Source of the DNA: Leptotrichia sp. oral taxon 847
GTDB lineage: Bacteria > Fusobacteriota > Fusobacteriia > Fusobacteriales > Leptotrichiaceae
DNA: 64,000 nt
Direction of reading: 5' to 3'
NCBI RefSeq assembly: GCF_001553645.1
Contig: NZ_CP014231.1
Coordinates: 1,736,001 to 1,800,000, forward strand
Part shown: in pieces, positions 18,260 through 27,265 of the stretch
How positions within the stretch are numbered: position 1 is the first letter of the stretch
Layout: each line of letters opens with the position of its first letter
The notes under the pieces: model-generated
The model's input: only the letters and a program-made list of their open reading frames with translations
Database searches by the model: none
Told to the model about the DNA's origin: nothing
Made by a program: the position numbers and the translations under genes

Positions 18260-18877
18260 ATGAAAAATGTATTGTCAATAGCAGGTTCAGATTGCAGTGC
18301 AGGAGCGGGAATACAAGCTGACTTGAAAACTTTTGTTGCAAATGAAGTTTATGGAATGACGGTTATTACAAGTTTAACTGCACAGAACCCGCAGAAAGTA
18401 AAGATGATAGAAAATGTCTCAATAGAGATGTTAAAAAGTCAGATAAAAGCAATATTAGATACTATAAAAGTTTCTGCCATAAAAATTGGAATGATAAATA
18501 CTAGAGAAAACGGGAAAATAATATATGAATCTTTATTGAAATATAAAGCAGAAAATATAGTTCTTGATCCTGTGATGATTGCGACAAGCGGAAATTCTTT
18601 AATAAAAGATGAAACAAAAGACTTTTTAGTAAATAAATTATTTAAACTGGCGGATATAATTACACCTAATTTAGATGAAACAAAAGAAATAGTAAAAATA
18701 ATTTTAAAAAATGAAAATATTGAGGACATAAATAGCATAGAAAAAATGAAAACTTATGGAAAGATAATTGCAGATTTTACTAAAAAATGGGTTCTTGTTA
18801 AAGGGGGACATCTTTCAAATAGTGCAGTGGATATTCTTATAAATAAAGAAAAAGTATATGTTTTAAAAGGAGATCAA
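18260..18877 (+). pseudogene. thiD: thiD 5' part, split by IS110
   Basis: HMP/HMP-P kinase of thiamine synthesis (phosphorylates hydroxymethylpyrimidine). This part starts at ATG 18260 (GGAGG ribosome site just upstream) with SIAGSDCSAGAGIQADLKT, and runs to VKGGHLSNSAVDILINKEKVYVLKGDQ. The insertion then adds a leucine codon and a stop at 18881. The catalytic HGTGC motif is missing here and lies in the second part at 20478-20699. Joining the two halves across a CAA triplet restores one open frame. Confidence 0.9.
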
Positions 18878-18994
18878 CTATGATTTGTCAAGCCCTTTTT
18901 AAAAAAAATTTTTAAATTTTTGATCTTGAATTTTGGGCGAATTTAAATTAACCTATTGAAAATAGATTTTCTTAAATATTTTGTATAGTTTTTT

Positions 18995-20167
18995 TTAAAT
19001 AAGTTGCTCAGCGTCAAATGAAATATTATCTTTCATAAGTTTGTAAATAACTCTTACAAGCTTATGGGCAACATGACCCAGTGCCTTGTAATGATTTTTC
19101 CCCTGTGAACGTTTAAGAGCATAGTAATTACTGAAAACTTCATTGTTTCGGACAGCATTCCAGGCAGTGTAGATTAGGGAATATCGTAAATATTTTGAGC
19201 CACGTTTTGACATTCGGCATGATAAGGCTCTGAACTGCCCTGACTGTCTGACTTTAGGATCTAAGCCTGCAAATGCTAATAGCTTTGAAGGGGAACGGAA
19301 TCTTGATATATTTCCGATTTCTCCCAGAATGCAGGCACAGGCAACATTGCTTATGCCGGGAATAGACAGAATAACAGGTTTAAGCTTTTCAATGATGGCA
19401 TTGATCTGCTTTTCAGTATTCCTTATCTGCTCTTCCAGCAGCTCAATAGAGGAAATCAGCTGTGAAATATGAAAACTTAAGGAAATGTCCTCAAAACCGA
19501 CAGAAGATCTAGCCTGACTTTTGATAATATAGGCAGTCTTTTCACAGAAATGCCCCCTGGAATTAGTTTTTAAAATATTTGTTAAAACATCAATTCCTAA
19601 GGCGGCTATTTCTTCTGAAGAAGGATATTTCTTCAAAAGGGCATAGACAGCTTTAGAGTGGATGCCTGAAGGCAGCAGGTACTGAAGCTCAGGGAATATG
19701 GAATCGAGATTTCTGGTCAGCAGAATTTTGCATTTACTTTTCTGTTTGACAAGGGAATCTCTGATTCTGTTGAGTTTTTTCAATGAAAGATATTCAATAT
19801 CGCTCTGTGTAACGAGAGAGTATTCACGGGAAAGCAGCATTTTAGCGATATTGATGGAATCAATTCTGTCGTTTTTAGAATCCCTGCCATAAGATTTTCT
19901 AAAATTGGCGACATTTGAAGGATTGACCAGAGTGACATTAAACTTTCTGTTAAAGAAGAAATTAACAAAATTGTCAGAATAGTGTCCAGTAAATTCAAGA
20001 GCAATAACAATGTCGTCTTTAGGGATGGACTTTATTTTATCAATTAAGGAAAGAAAGCCCTCAAGACTGTTTTTGAACATAAAATTAGAAAAAACGATAT
20101 TTCCATTGTCAGAAACAAGGGAAGCAACGTGGTTGAGCTTGGCGATATCAATGCCTAAAAAAAACAT
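18995..20167 (-). CDS. IS110-family transposase (bridge-RNA-guided recombinase type)
   Basis: The 390-residue protein has the two IS110 domains: an N-terminal RuvC-like DEDD part (D7 in GIDIAK, E58 in LEFTGHYSD, D100 and D103 in KNDRIDS), a coiled-coil middle (about 230-265), and the C-terminal Tnp20 domain (about 268-385) with IPGIS, GLDPKVRQSGQFR and RMSKRGSKYLR, which carries the conserved serine of the family. The reading frame is intact, so the element could be active. IS110 recombinases such as IS621 are known to use an RNA encoded in the element to choose donor and target. Confidence 0.93.
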   Translation of the reverse strand: MFFLGIDIAKLNHVASLVSDNGNIVFSNFMFKNSLEGFLSLIDKIKSIPKDDIVIALEFTGHYSDNFVNFFFNRKFNVTLVNPSNVANFRKSYGRDSKNDRIDSINIAKMLLSREYSLVTQSDIEYLSLKKLNRIRDSLVKQKSKCKILLTRNLDSIFPELQYLLPSGIHSKAVYALLKKYPSSEEIAALGIDVLTNILKTNSRGHFCEKTAYIIKSQARSSVGFEDISLSFHISQLISSIELLEEQIRNTEKQINAIIEKLKPVILSIPGISNVACACILGEIGNISRFRSPSKLLAFAGLDPKVRQSGQFRALSCRMSKRGSKYLRYSLIYTAWNAVRNNEVFSNYYALKRSQGKNHYKALGHVAHKLVRVIYKLMKDNISFDAEQLI

Positions 20168-20179
20168 AAGATCACATCC

Positions 20180-20400
20180 TTTAAGAAGAAATAGGGGAAC
20201 TGTAGGAACCGCAAAGTTTTATCAGGCGCATTCTTGCTAAACATAAAAATTTAAAAACTTATCCAACTATAAGGGTTAAAGATAAAACAGCGGCAATAAT
20301 CTCCTTTGAAAAGTAGCGAGAGCTCCTTAAGAAAAATAAAAAGTCCGCAGTTTCCCTAAAATAATTATACAAAATAAGGGAAGAGAAAAGCAATAGGAAC
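20180..20400 (-). ncRNA. Candidate IS110 bridge RNA
   Basis: Prediction from reading the 5' non-coding flank on the minus strand. In order: a hairpin closed by TTCCCT/AGGGAA (plus coordinates 20352-20357 and 20377-20382); a loop closed by AACTGCGG/CCGCTGTT (20352-20345 with 20293-20286, 7 of 8 pairs); then a hairpin CTTAT-AGTTGG-ATAAG (20273 to 20258). The closed loop holds TTTTTCTT (20329-20336), matching the thiD flank on the LE side, and AAAGGAGAT (20307-20299), matching the other thiD flank. The last hairpin holds ATAGTTG, matching the element's own right end. Exact ends are unknown. Confidence 0.55.
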
Positions 20401-20477
20401 AGAAAAGAAAAAAATAAGAAATATAAAGAAAGGAGTGTGTGGTATTTTATATAATTATTTATATATTTATCATACAA

Positions 20478-20699
20478 GAAAAAATTTTTAATAACAATAC
20501 TCATGGGACTGGTTGCAGTTTATCTTCAGCTATTGCTTCTAATTTAGCTAAGGGCTATTCTATGCTGGACTCAGTTAAGAAAGCTAAGAATTTTGTTTTA
20601 TGTTCAATAAGAAATTCAGTAGATTTTGGAGAAATAGGTGGGACGGTAAATCAAATGGGTGAAATATATAAAAATATTGATATAGAAAAACTTTATTAA
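20478..20699 (+). pseudogene. thiD: thiD 3' part, split by IS110
   Basis: Reads EKIFNNNTHGTGCSLSSAIASNLAKGYS and on to the natural stop. It carries the catalytic HGTGC motif of ThiD-type kinases and the C-terminal helices. It has no start of its own in this frame. It is in frame with the 5' part when the element (18878-20477) is removed. The protein may be lost unless the element excises precisely. Confidence 0.9.
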
Positions 20700-20708
20700 G
20701 GGGAATAT

Positions 20709-21329
20709 ATGGACTTAAAAGATTGTAAAATTTATTTAGTAACCGATGAAAAAGCCTGTCTTGGAAAAGATTTTTATAAATGTATAGAAGAAAGTATCAA
20801 AGGTGGAGTAAAAATAGTTCAGTTAAGAGAAAAAAACAGCTCTACAAAAGACTTTTATGAAAGGGCATTAAAAGTAAAAAAAATCTGCAAAAATTATGGA
20901 GCATTATTCATTATAAATGACAGATTGGACATAGCACAGGCTGTTGAGGCAGATGGAGTTCATTTAGGACAAACTGATATGCCAATAGAAAAGGCAAAAA
21001 AGATTTTAAAAAATAAATTTTTAATTGGAGCAACAGCAAGAAATGCAAAAGAAGCTAAAAAAGCAGAATTATCAGGAGCAGATTACATTGGAAGCGGAGC
21101 TATTTTTGGAACAAATACAAAAGGCAATGCAAAAAAATTAGAAATGGAAGATTTAAAAAAGATAGTAAATAGTGTAAAAATACCAGTTTTTGCAATAGGA
21201 GGAATAAATATTAATAATGTATGTATGTTAAAAAATATTGGACTGCAGGGAATATGTGCAGTTTCAGGGATATTATCAGAAAAAGATTGTGAAAAAACAG
21301 TAAATATTATGTTAAAAAATTTTATTTAA
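20709..21329 (+). CDS. thiE: Thiamine-phosphate synthase
   Basis: Joins HMP-PP and the thiazole phosphate to form thiamine phosphate. The 206-residue TIM-barrel has the typical QLREKN (residue 38 on), [26 protein letters not shown] region and the phosphate-binding GSGAIFGT and FAIGGI motifs. It begins 9 bases after the end of thiD and has an AAGGGG ribosome site. Intact. Confidence 0.95.
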   Translation: MDLKDCKIYLVTDEKACLGKDFYKCIEESIKGGVKIVQLREKNSSTKDFYERALKVKKICKNYGALFIINDRLDIAQAVEADGVHLGQTDMPIEKAKKILKNKFLIGATARNAKEAKKAELSGADYIGSGAIFGTNTKGNAKKLEMEDLKKIVNSVKIPVFAIGGININNVCMLKNIGLQGICAVSGILSEKDCEKTVNIMLKNFI

Positions 21330-21349
21330 TACAAGGAGATGATATTATT

Positions 21350-22651
21350 ATGTATAAAACACAGATGGAAGCTGCTAAAAAAGGTATTTTAACAAAGGAG
21401 ATAAAAATTATTGCAGAAAGCGAATCTATGGATGAAAAAATTTTGATGGAAAGAGTGGCAAAAGGTGAAATTGCTATTCCTGCAAATAAAAATCATAGCT
21501 CTCTTTTAGCAAAAGGAGTTGGAACAGGTTTATCTACAAAAATAAATGTAAATTTAGGAATATCAAAGGATTGTCCTAATATAAATAGAGAATTGGAAAA
21601 AGCAAAAGTTGCCATAGATATGAAAGCAGATGCAATAATGGATTTAAGCTCGTTTGGTAAAACAGAAAAATTTAGAAAAAAATTAATCGCTATGTCTACT
21701 GCAATGATTGGAACAGTTCCTGTTTACGATGCAATTGGCTTTTATGATAAGGAATTAAAGGATATAAAGGCAGAAGAATTTTTAGATGTGGTAAGAAAAC
21801 ATGCAGAAGATGGAGTGGACTTTGTTACCATTCATGCAGGGTTAAATAGAGAAGCAGTAGAACTTTTCAAAAGGAATGAAAGAATAACTAATATCGTTTC
21901 AAGAGGAGGTTCGCTTATGTATGCCTGGATGGAACTTCACAATGCTGAAAATCCTTTTTATGAAAACTTTGATAAACTTTTAGATATTTGTGAAGAATAT
22001 GATATGACAATAAGTTTAGGAGATGCACTAAGATCAGGCTGCTTAAATGATGCAACAGATGCCTGTCAGATAAAAGAATTAATAACATTGGGAGAATTGG
22101 CAAAAAGAGCTTGGAAAAGAAATGTTCAAATAATAATCGAAGGACCAGGACATATGGCAATAGATGAAATAGAAGCAAATGTGAAGTTAGAAAAGAAGCT
22201 TTGCCACAATGCACCTTTTTATGTCCTAGGACCATTAGTAACAGATATTGCACCAGGCTATGATCATATCACTTCAGCAATTGGTGGGGCAATAGCAGCT
22301 GCAGCTGGAGTTGATTTTCTATGTTATGTAACACCAGCAGAGCATTTAAGATTGCCAAACTTAGATGATATGAAAGAAGGAATAATAGCATCTCGTATTG
22401 CAGCCCATGCCGCCGATATTAGTAAAAAAGTTCCAAAGGCTATTGACTGGGATAACAGAATGGCAAAATATAGAGCAGATATAGATTGGGAAGGAATGTT
22501 TGCAGAATCAATAGATGAAGAAAAAGCCAGAAGATATAGAAAAGAGTCTACTCCTTAAAATGAAGATACTTGTACTATGTGCGGAAAAATGTGTTCTATG
22601 AGAACTATGAAAAAAATAATGTCAGGTGAAGATGTAAATATTTTAAAATAG
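21350..22651 (+). pseudogene. thiC: thiC with an in-frame stop before its Fe-S motif
   Basis: Phosphomethylpyrimidine synthase, the radical-SAM enzyme that makes HMP-P from AIR. The frame is continuous with clear ThiC motifs, but codon 403 (22556-22558) is TAA. Reading on in the same frame gives [19 protein letters not shown] and the natural end at 22651. The Cys-x2-Cys-x3-Cys that binds the catalytic [4Fe-4S] cluster lies entirely after the stop. A 402-residue product would lack the cluster and should be inactive. One base change from GAA, CAA or AAA would explain it; a sequencing error or readthrough is possible. Confidence 0.85.
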
Positions 22652-22660
22652 GAGTGTAAA

Positions 22661-22855
22661 ATGGCAAAAATTAACGGAAAATATGAAGAAATTAACAATA
22701 TTAACTTGCTAGATTATTTAACAAAAAATAAATATAGAACAGATAGAATTGTTGTTGATTTCAACGGAAATATAATAAAAAAGGAAGATTTTGAAAAAAT
22801 TAATATAAAAAATACAGATAAGATAGAAATCGTATGTTTTGTTGGTGGAGGTTAA
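22661..22855 (+). CDS. thiS: Sulfur carrier protein ThiS
   Basis: The 64-residue ubiquitin-like carrier ends in GGG, giving the Gly-Gly C-terminus that ThiF adenylates before it is converted to a thiocarboxylate. The beta-grasp pattern is visible (KINGKYEEI, VVDFNGNIIKKEDF, DKIEIVCFVGGG). It is three bases from thiF. Confidence 0.92.
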   Translation: MAKINGKYEEINNINLLDYLTKNKYRTDRIVVDFNGNIIKKEDFEKINIKNTDKIEIVCFVGGG

Positions 22856-22858
22856 TAT

Positions 22859-23476
22859 ATGGATTTAAAAGAAGAAGATTTGCTTAAAAGAAATGTGAAA
22901 GGTACATTTGAAAAATTAAAAAAGACAAAAATCTGTATTTTAGGCTTGGGAGGATTGGGTTCAAATGTGGCGGCTTTACTTGCAAGAGCAGGGATAGGAT
23001 ATTTAAAATTAGTAGATTTTGATGTTGTTGAAGCAAGTAATTTGAACAGACAGCAATATAGAGTATCTCATATAGGAATGAAAAAAACTAAAGCTATAAA
23101 AAATATTATAAAGGAAATTAATCCTTTTGTAAAAGTTGATATTCTAGATACAAAAGTGGATAAAGAAAATATATCTTCTATAGTTAAAGATATAAAAATT
23201 ATTGTAGAAGCCTTTGATAGAGCTGAAACAAAAGCTATGGCAATAGAAAAATTACTGACAAATAAAAATAAAATAGTTGTATCCGCATCTGGAATGGCTG
23301 GTTTAGGCTCATCAAATGAAATCATTACAAGAAGAGTTAGAGATAATTTTTATTTGATTGGGGATAATTATTCAGATTATGAAGAATATTCGGGCATTAT
23401 GTCAACTAGAGTTATGATCTGTGCTGCACACCAAGCCAATATGGCTTTAAGATTAATATTAGGAGAAGAAAAATGA
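22859..23476 (+). CDS. thiF: ThiF-family adenylyltransferase
   Basis: The 205-residue E1-like enzyme has the nucleotide-binding loop [22 protein letters not shown] (residue 30 on), the [15 protein letters not shown] segment and the E1-type arrangement. The classical zinc cysteines of E. coli ThiF are not present. It activates ThiS. Its last four bases overlap the thiG start (ATGA), so translation is probably coupled. Confidence 0.92.
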   Translation: MDLKEEDLLKRNVKGTFEKLKKTKICILGLGGLGSNVAALLARAGIGYLKLVDFDVVEASNLNRQQYRVSHIGMKKTKAIKNIIKEINPFVKVDILDTKVDKENISSIVKDIKIIVEAFDRAETKAMAIEKLLTNKNKIVVSASGMAGLGSSNEIITRRVRDNFYLIGDNYSDYEEYSGIMSTRVMICAAHQANMALRLILGEEK

Positions 23477-24246
23477 AAGATAGTTTTAAACTTGGAAATA
23501 AAGAATTTAATTCAAGATTTATCCTTGGGTCAGGTAAGTATTCAAATGAATTAATAAACAATGCTATTAATTATGCAGGAGCAGAGATAGTGACTGTTGC
23601 AATGAGAAGAGCTATCAGTGGAGTTCAAGAAAATATTTTAGACTATATTCCTAAGAATATAACTTTACTCCCTAATACTTCTGGTGCAAGAAATTCCGAA
23701 GAAGCAGTGAAGATAGCAAGACTTGCAAGGGAATGCACTCAGGGAAATTTTATAAAAATTGAAGTTATAAAAGATAGCAAATATCTTTTGCCAGATAACT
23801 ATGAAACTATAAAGGCAACTGAAATATTAGCAAAAGAAGGCTTTATTGTAATGCCTTATATGTATCCTGATTTGAATGTTGCAAGAGCTTTAAGAGATGC
23901 AGGAGCAAGTTGTATAATGCCTCTTGCAGCACCAATAGGCTCTAATAGAGGCCTGATAACAAAGGAATTTATACAGATTTTAATAGATGAGATAGATTTA
24001 CCAATAATAGTTGATGCAGGGATAGGGAAACCTTCTCAAGCTTGTGAAGCAATGGAAATGGGAGTAACCGCAATTATGGCAAATACTGCAATAGCAACTG
24101 CAAATGATATTCCAAGAATGGCAAAAGCCTTTAAGTATGCAATACAAGCTGGAAGAGATGCTTATCTTGCAAAAGTAGGAAGAGTTTTGGAAAACGGAGG
24201 CTGTGCCTCTTCACCGCTTACAGGATTTTTAAATGAGGTGGACTAA
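23473..24246 (+). CDS. thiG: Thiazole synthase
   Basis: Forms the thiazole phosphate from DXP, dehydroglycine and ThiS thiocarboxylate. The 257-residue protein starts with [20 protein letters not shown] and has [16 protein letters not shown] (Schiff-base lysine region, about 96) and [18 protein letters not shown]. The stop codon overlaps the thiH start (TAATG). Intact. Confidence 0.94.
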   Translation: MKDSFKLGNKEFNSRFILGSGKYSNELINNAINYAGAEIVTVAMRRAISGVQENILDYIPKNITLLPNTSGARNSEEAVKIARLARECTQGNFIKIEVIKDSKYLLPDNYETIKATEILAKEGFIVMPYMYPDLNVARALRDAGASCIMPLAAPIGSNRGLITKEFIQILIDEIDLPIIVDAGIGKPSQACEAMEMGVTAIMANTAIATANDIPRMAKAFKYAIQAGRDAYLAKVGRVLENGGCASSPLTGFLNEVD

Positions 24247-25375
24247 TGAAACTAGAAAACATTAACTCAGAAATTTTGAATAAAGTAATAAATAAAATAA
24301 ATGATTATGACTACAATTTTTTTTCAGATGAAGAGATAAAAAAAGCCTTAAATAAAGATTATTTATCCACAAGAGATTTTCAAGCACTGCTATCTCCAAA
24401 AGCTATAAATTATCTTGAAGAAATGGCACAAAAAGCAAAAGAATGCAGAAAAAGATATTTTGGAAATTCTGTCTATATGTTTACACCCCTATATATCTCA
24501 AACTATTGCGATAATTATTGTGTTTACTGCGGTTTTAACTCGCATAATAAGATAAAAAGGGCTAGATTAAATTTTGAACAGATAGAAGCTGAATTAAAGG
24601 AAATAGCAAAAACAGGTTTGGAAGAAATACTTATACTTACAGGAGAAAGTGAAAAATATTCCAATATTGAATATATTGGAAAGGCTTGTAAATTAGCAAG
24701 AAAATATTTTAATAATGTAGGAATCGAAATATATCCTGTAAATGTGAAAGACTATAAGTACCTAAATTCTTGTGGAGCAGACTATGTAACAATCTTTCAA
24801 GAAACATACAACGAAGAAAAATACCAAAAATTACATTTAGAAGGACATAAAAAAGTTTTTTCATATAGATTTAATTCACAGGAAAGGGCTTTAATGGGGG
24901 GATGAGAGGTGTTGCTTTTGGAGCATTGCTAGGGCTGGATGATTTTAGAAAAGATGCTTTTTCAACAGGTTATCATGCTTATCTCTTACAAAAAAAATAT
25001 CCTCATGCAGAAATTTCTATTTCTTGTCCAAGATTAAGACCTATTATCAATAATCTAAAAATAGAACAAAAATTTATCAGTGAAAAAGACCTGTTCCAAA
25101 TTGTATGTGCATATAGACTATTTTTACCTTTTGCAAATATAACAATATCTACAAGAGAAAAGTCTAATTTTAGGGATAATATAATAAAAATAGCCGCAAC
25201 AAAAATTTCGGCAGGAGTGGATACAGGAATAGGTGCTCATAGTGAATGTTCAAATAAAAAAGGTGACGAGCAGTTTGAAATAGCAGATAGAAGAACAGTA
25301 GCCCAAATATTTGAAAAGATAAAAAGTGAAAATTTACAACCCGTGATGAACGACTATATTTATTTAAAGGATTAA
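24246..25375 (+). pseudogene. thiH: thiH frameshifted at a G6 run
   Basis: Tyrosine lyase (radical SAM) that makes dehydroglycine for ThiG. Two overlapping frames: 24246-24905 (radical SAM CX3CX2C in NYCDNYCVYCGFNSHNKI) and 24902-25375 (C-terminal BATS-type part). They meet at GGGGGG (24896-24901). A seventh G restores RALMGGMRGVAFG, the normal continuous sequence, and gives 376 residues. Either a real frameshift, a phase-variable or slippery tract, or a homopolymer undercall. Confidence 0.88.
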
Positions 25376-25384
25376 TTGATTGTT

Positions 25385-25999
25385 ATGGATAAAATAAAAT
25401 TAAATATTATTAGTAACAGAAAATTATGTGCTAACGGCAATCTTAAAAAGCAAGTTGAAAAAATTTTTTCTGATTATGAGAAAAAAATGATTCTAAAAAA
25501 TTTTGAGATCACTGCACTTACTTTAAGAGAAAAAGATTTAGATAAAAATAAATATCTAAACTTAGTGAAAAAAATTTATCCCATTTGTCAAAAATATAAG
25601 ATAAATTTAATCTTACATCAAAATTATGATTTAAACTTAGATGAAAAATATAATATTGAAGGTATTCATTTAAGTTATAATGTTTTTAAGTCTTTAGAAG
25701 AAAATATTAAAACAGGACTTATAAAAAAATATAAAAAAATAGGAGTATCTATACATAGTCTTGAAGAAGCTAGAGAAGCAGAAAGTTTGGGAGCAAACTA
25801 TGTGGTTGCAGGACATATATTTAAAACAGATTGTAAAAAAGGCTTAGAGCCAAGGGGACTAAAATTTGTTGAGAATCTATCATCTGTATTAAACATTCCT
25901 ATATTTGCAATAGGCGGAATAGATGAAAGAAATTCCCAGTCTGTTATAAATAGTGGAGCTTTTGGACTATGCATGATGTCAAGTCTAATGAAATATTAA
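25385..25999 (+). CDS. tenI: ThiE/TenI-like protein, possible thiazole tautomerase
   Basis: The 204-residue TIM-barrel is a ThiE paralogue: residues 125-170 hold HSLEEAREAESLGANYVVAGHIFKTDCKKGLEPRG and the FAIGGIDERN phosphate motif, as in TenI. The ThiE catalytic lysine/arginine pattern at the N-terminus is changed, so a tautomerase or regulatory role is more likely than a second ThiE. It starts at ATG 25385 (a TTG at 25376 is in frame). It is the last gene of the thiamine operon. Confidence 0.8.
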   Translation: MDKIKLNIISNRKLCANGNLKKQVEKIFSDYEKKMILKNFEITALTLREKDLDKNKYLNLVKKIYPICQKYKINLILHQNYDLNLDEKYNIEGIHLSYNVFKSLEENIKTGLIKKYKKIGVSIHSLEEAREAESLGANYVVAGHIFKTDCKKGLEPRGLKFVENLSSVLNIPIFAIGGIDERNSQSVINSGAFGLCMMSSLMKY

Positions 26000-26022
26000 A
26001 CTATGAACATAGTCTTTCTGGG

Positions 26023-26106
26023 TGTGTAAAAATTTTTGTGTAAACCTCTAGATAATATATGGTAAAATAACTGTATAATATTTGGAGGTTTACATATTTT
26101 TACACA
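26023..26106. mobile_element. 84-base palindromic mini-element
   Basis: Left arm 26023-26048 and right arm 26085-26106 are complementary apart from a 4-base indel (TGTGTAAAAAT...TGTAAACCTC type ends). The ends resemble those of some IS elements, so this may be a small MITE. It lies between the end of tenI and the decayed porin gene, abutting the latter's last codon. A function as a terminator for both convergent genes is possible too. Confidence 0.5.
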
Positions 26107-26107
26107 T

Positions 26108-27036
26108 TTATTTTGCTGTCAAGCTTACTGTTATTCCAGTTCTTAGCTCATTTCTTTCAGTTGTTTTTTTTGCACTTTTAGTTTTGGATGTATATCTTTC
26201 AAGTGCGCTGTATTTTACAGATGGATTAAGAGTAATTGTTCCGATGCTTATTTCAAATGATTTTTTATATCCGGCACCTGTCCAAATAGTAAATGTATTG
26301 TCATATCCTGTTTTTGCCGTATGTTTTTCATATTCGTTTCCAGGTGAGACAAATGCTGTAAATCCTGCAAATGAAGGAGTTGTATATACTAAATTTGTCA
26401 CATAGTCTAAATAGACACTCGATTTGGCTTCCTTACCTGTTGCAGCTATTTTTCCTCTTATATCTCTCAATTTATTCAGCAAATTAATGCTGTAACTTAA
26501 AGTTCCATATTTTCCTTTTAAAATGTCATTTGAGTTGTTTAATACTATTCTCCGTTTAAAAAGCGAATATTTATTCTAATTATTTGAAAATAAATATTAG
26601 ATTTAACCTACTAAAAAGATTTATAATGTATTCGTTATTCAAATGGGGTTTAGTATAAGTTAAGATTTATTCCCCAACCTTCCCCTTTTTCTCTTGCCAA
26701 TTTGCTTCCAGTTAAATAATAATCGCCTTCCGAAGTTCTTGTACTAGGTTTTCCGTAAATTACATCTTGATTTCTTAAAATTCTAAAATTTCCATCCATA
26801 TCAAATTCATCGGATAATTTCATGGTCCCTGAAGTTGAATTTCTAAAACGGCTTCTGTTTCTATTTGATCCTTTAAATCCTTTGTTTCCTAAATTATTTG
26901 ATGCATCTCCAGTTCTATCTGTGTAGCGATTTCTCCATTCGCTTTGAAAACTAATTTTTTTTAACGAATCCTGATTTGCTGCTCCGAATTGTGAAATTAC
27001 TAAACTTAACAAAATTAATTAAAAAAATTTTTTCAT
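26108..27036 (-). pseudogene. Decayed outer-membrane porin-like gene
   Basis: The start (ATG at 27036, AAGGAG before it) reads MKKFF then TAA, and goes on in frame as a signal peptide (LILLSLVISQFGAANQ). Two open pieces remain: 26650-27012 (SEWRNRYTDRTGDAS ... GWGINLNLY) and 26108-26482 (VYLDYVTNLVYTTPSFAGFTAFVSP ...), separated by a short stretch with stops. Alternating aromatic/polar strands fit a beta-barrel protein. The total is shorter than usual porins, so sequence has also been lost. Non-functional as it stands. Confidence 0.75.
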
Positions 27037-27200
27037 ACATCTCCTTCACTAAATTTATATTTTTATTTTATTCACATCAATACTTTGTTTATAGTTTTTG
27101 TATATTTTGAGTCTTTTGAGAATTTTGTATTACATAGTGAAAAAAGTTACTAGTATTTTATCATATTGAAATTAGTTAGTCAACTTTTTAATAAAAATAT

Positions 27201-27229
27201 TTGACTTTATAAAAGTTTTGTAGTAAAAT
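27201..27229 (+). promoter_or_regulatory. Predicted promoter of the zinc uptake genes
   Basis: TTGACT (27201-27206), 17-base spacer, TAAAAT (27224-27229). The znuA ATG is 37 bases downstream. A Zur-like operator was not recognised. Confidence 0.6.
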
Positions 27230-27265
27230 TTTACTTATAGAACAAAGTTTTGAAAGGAGAAGAAA

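Larger units (their letters stand above)
18878..20474 (-). mobile_element. IS110-family element inserted in thiD
   Basis: About 1.6 kb, carrying one transposase gene on the minus strand, a long 5' non-coding part (about 310 bases) and a short 3' part (about 115 bases). The ends are set by the point where the thiD frame resumes: the CAA triplet is present on both sides (18875-18877 and 20475-20477). Just inside are short inverted ends (TATGAT at 18879, ATCATA at 20469). Lack of long inverted ends and a tiny duplicated core fit IS110. The long non-coding flank upstream of the gene fits the IS110 group rather than IS1111. Confidence 0.85.

Noticed and set aside
23473-24246. thiF-thiG and thiG-thiH overlaps as unusual
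   Set aside because: ATGA and TAATG overlaps are ordinary translational coupling in operons.
24896-24905. Programmed frameshift in thiH
   Set aside because: No slippery heptamer with a downstream pseudoknot was recognised, and three other genes show the same one-base loss; an indel or undercall is simpler.
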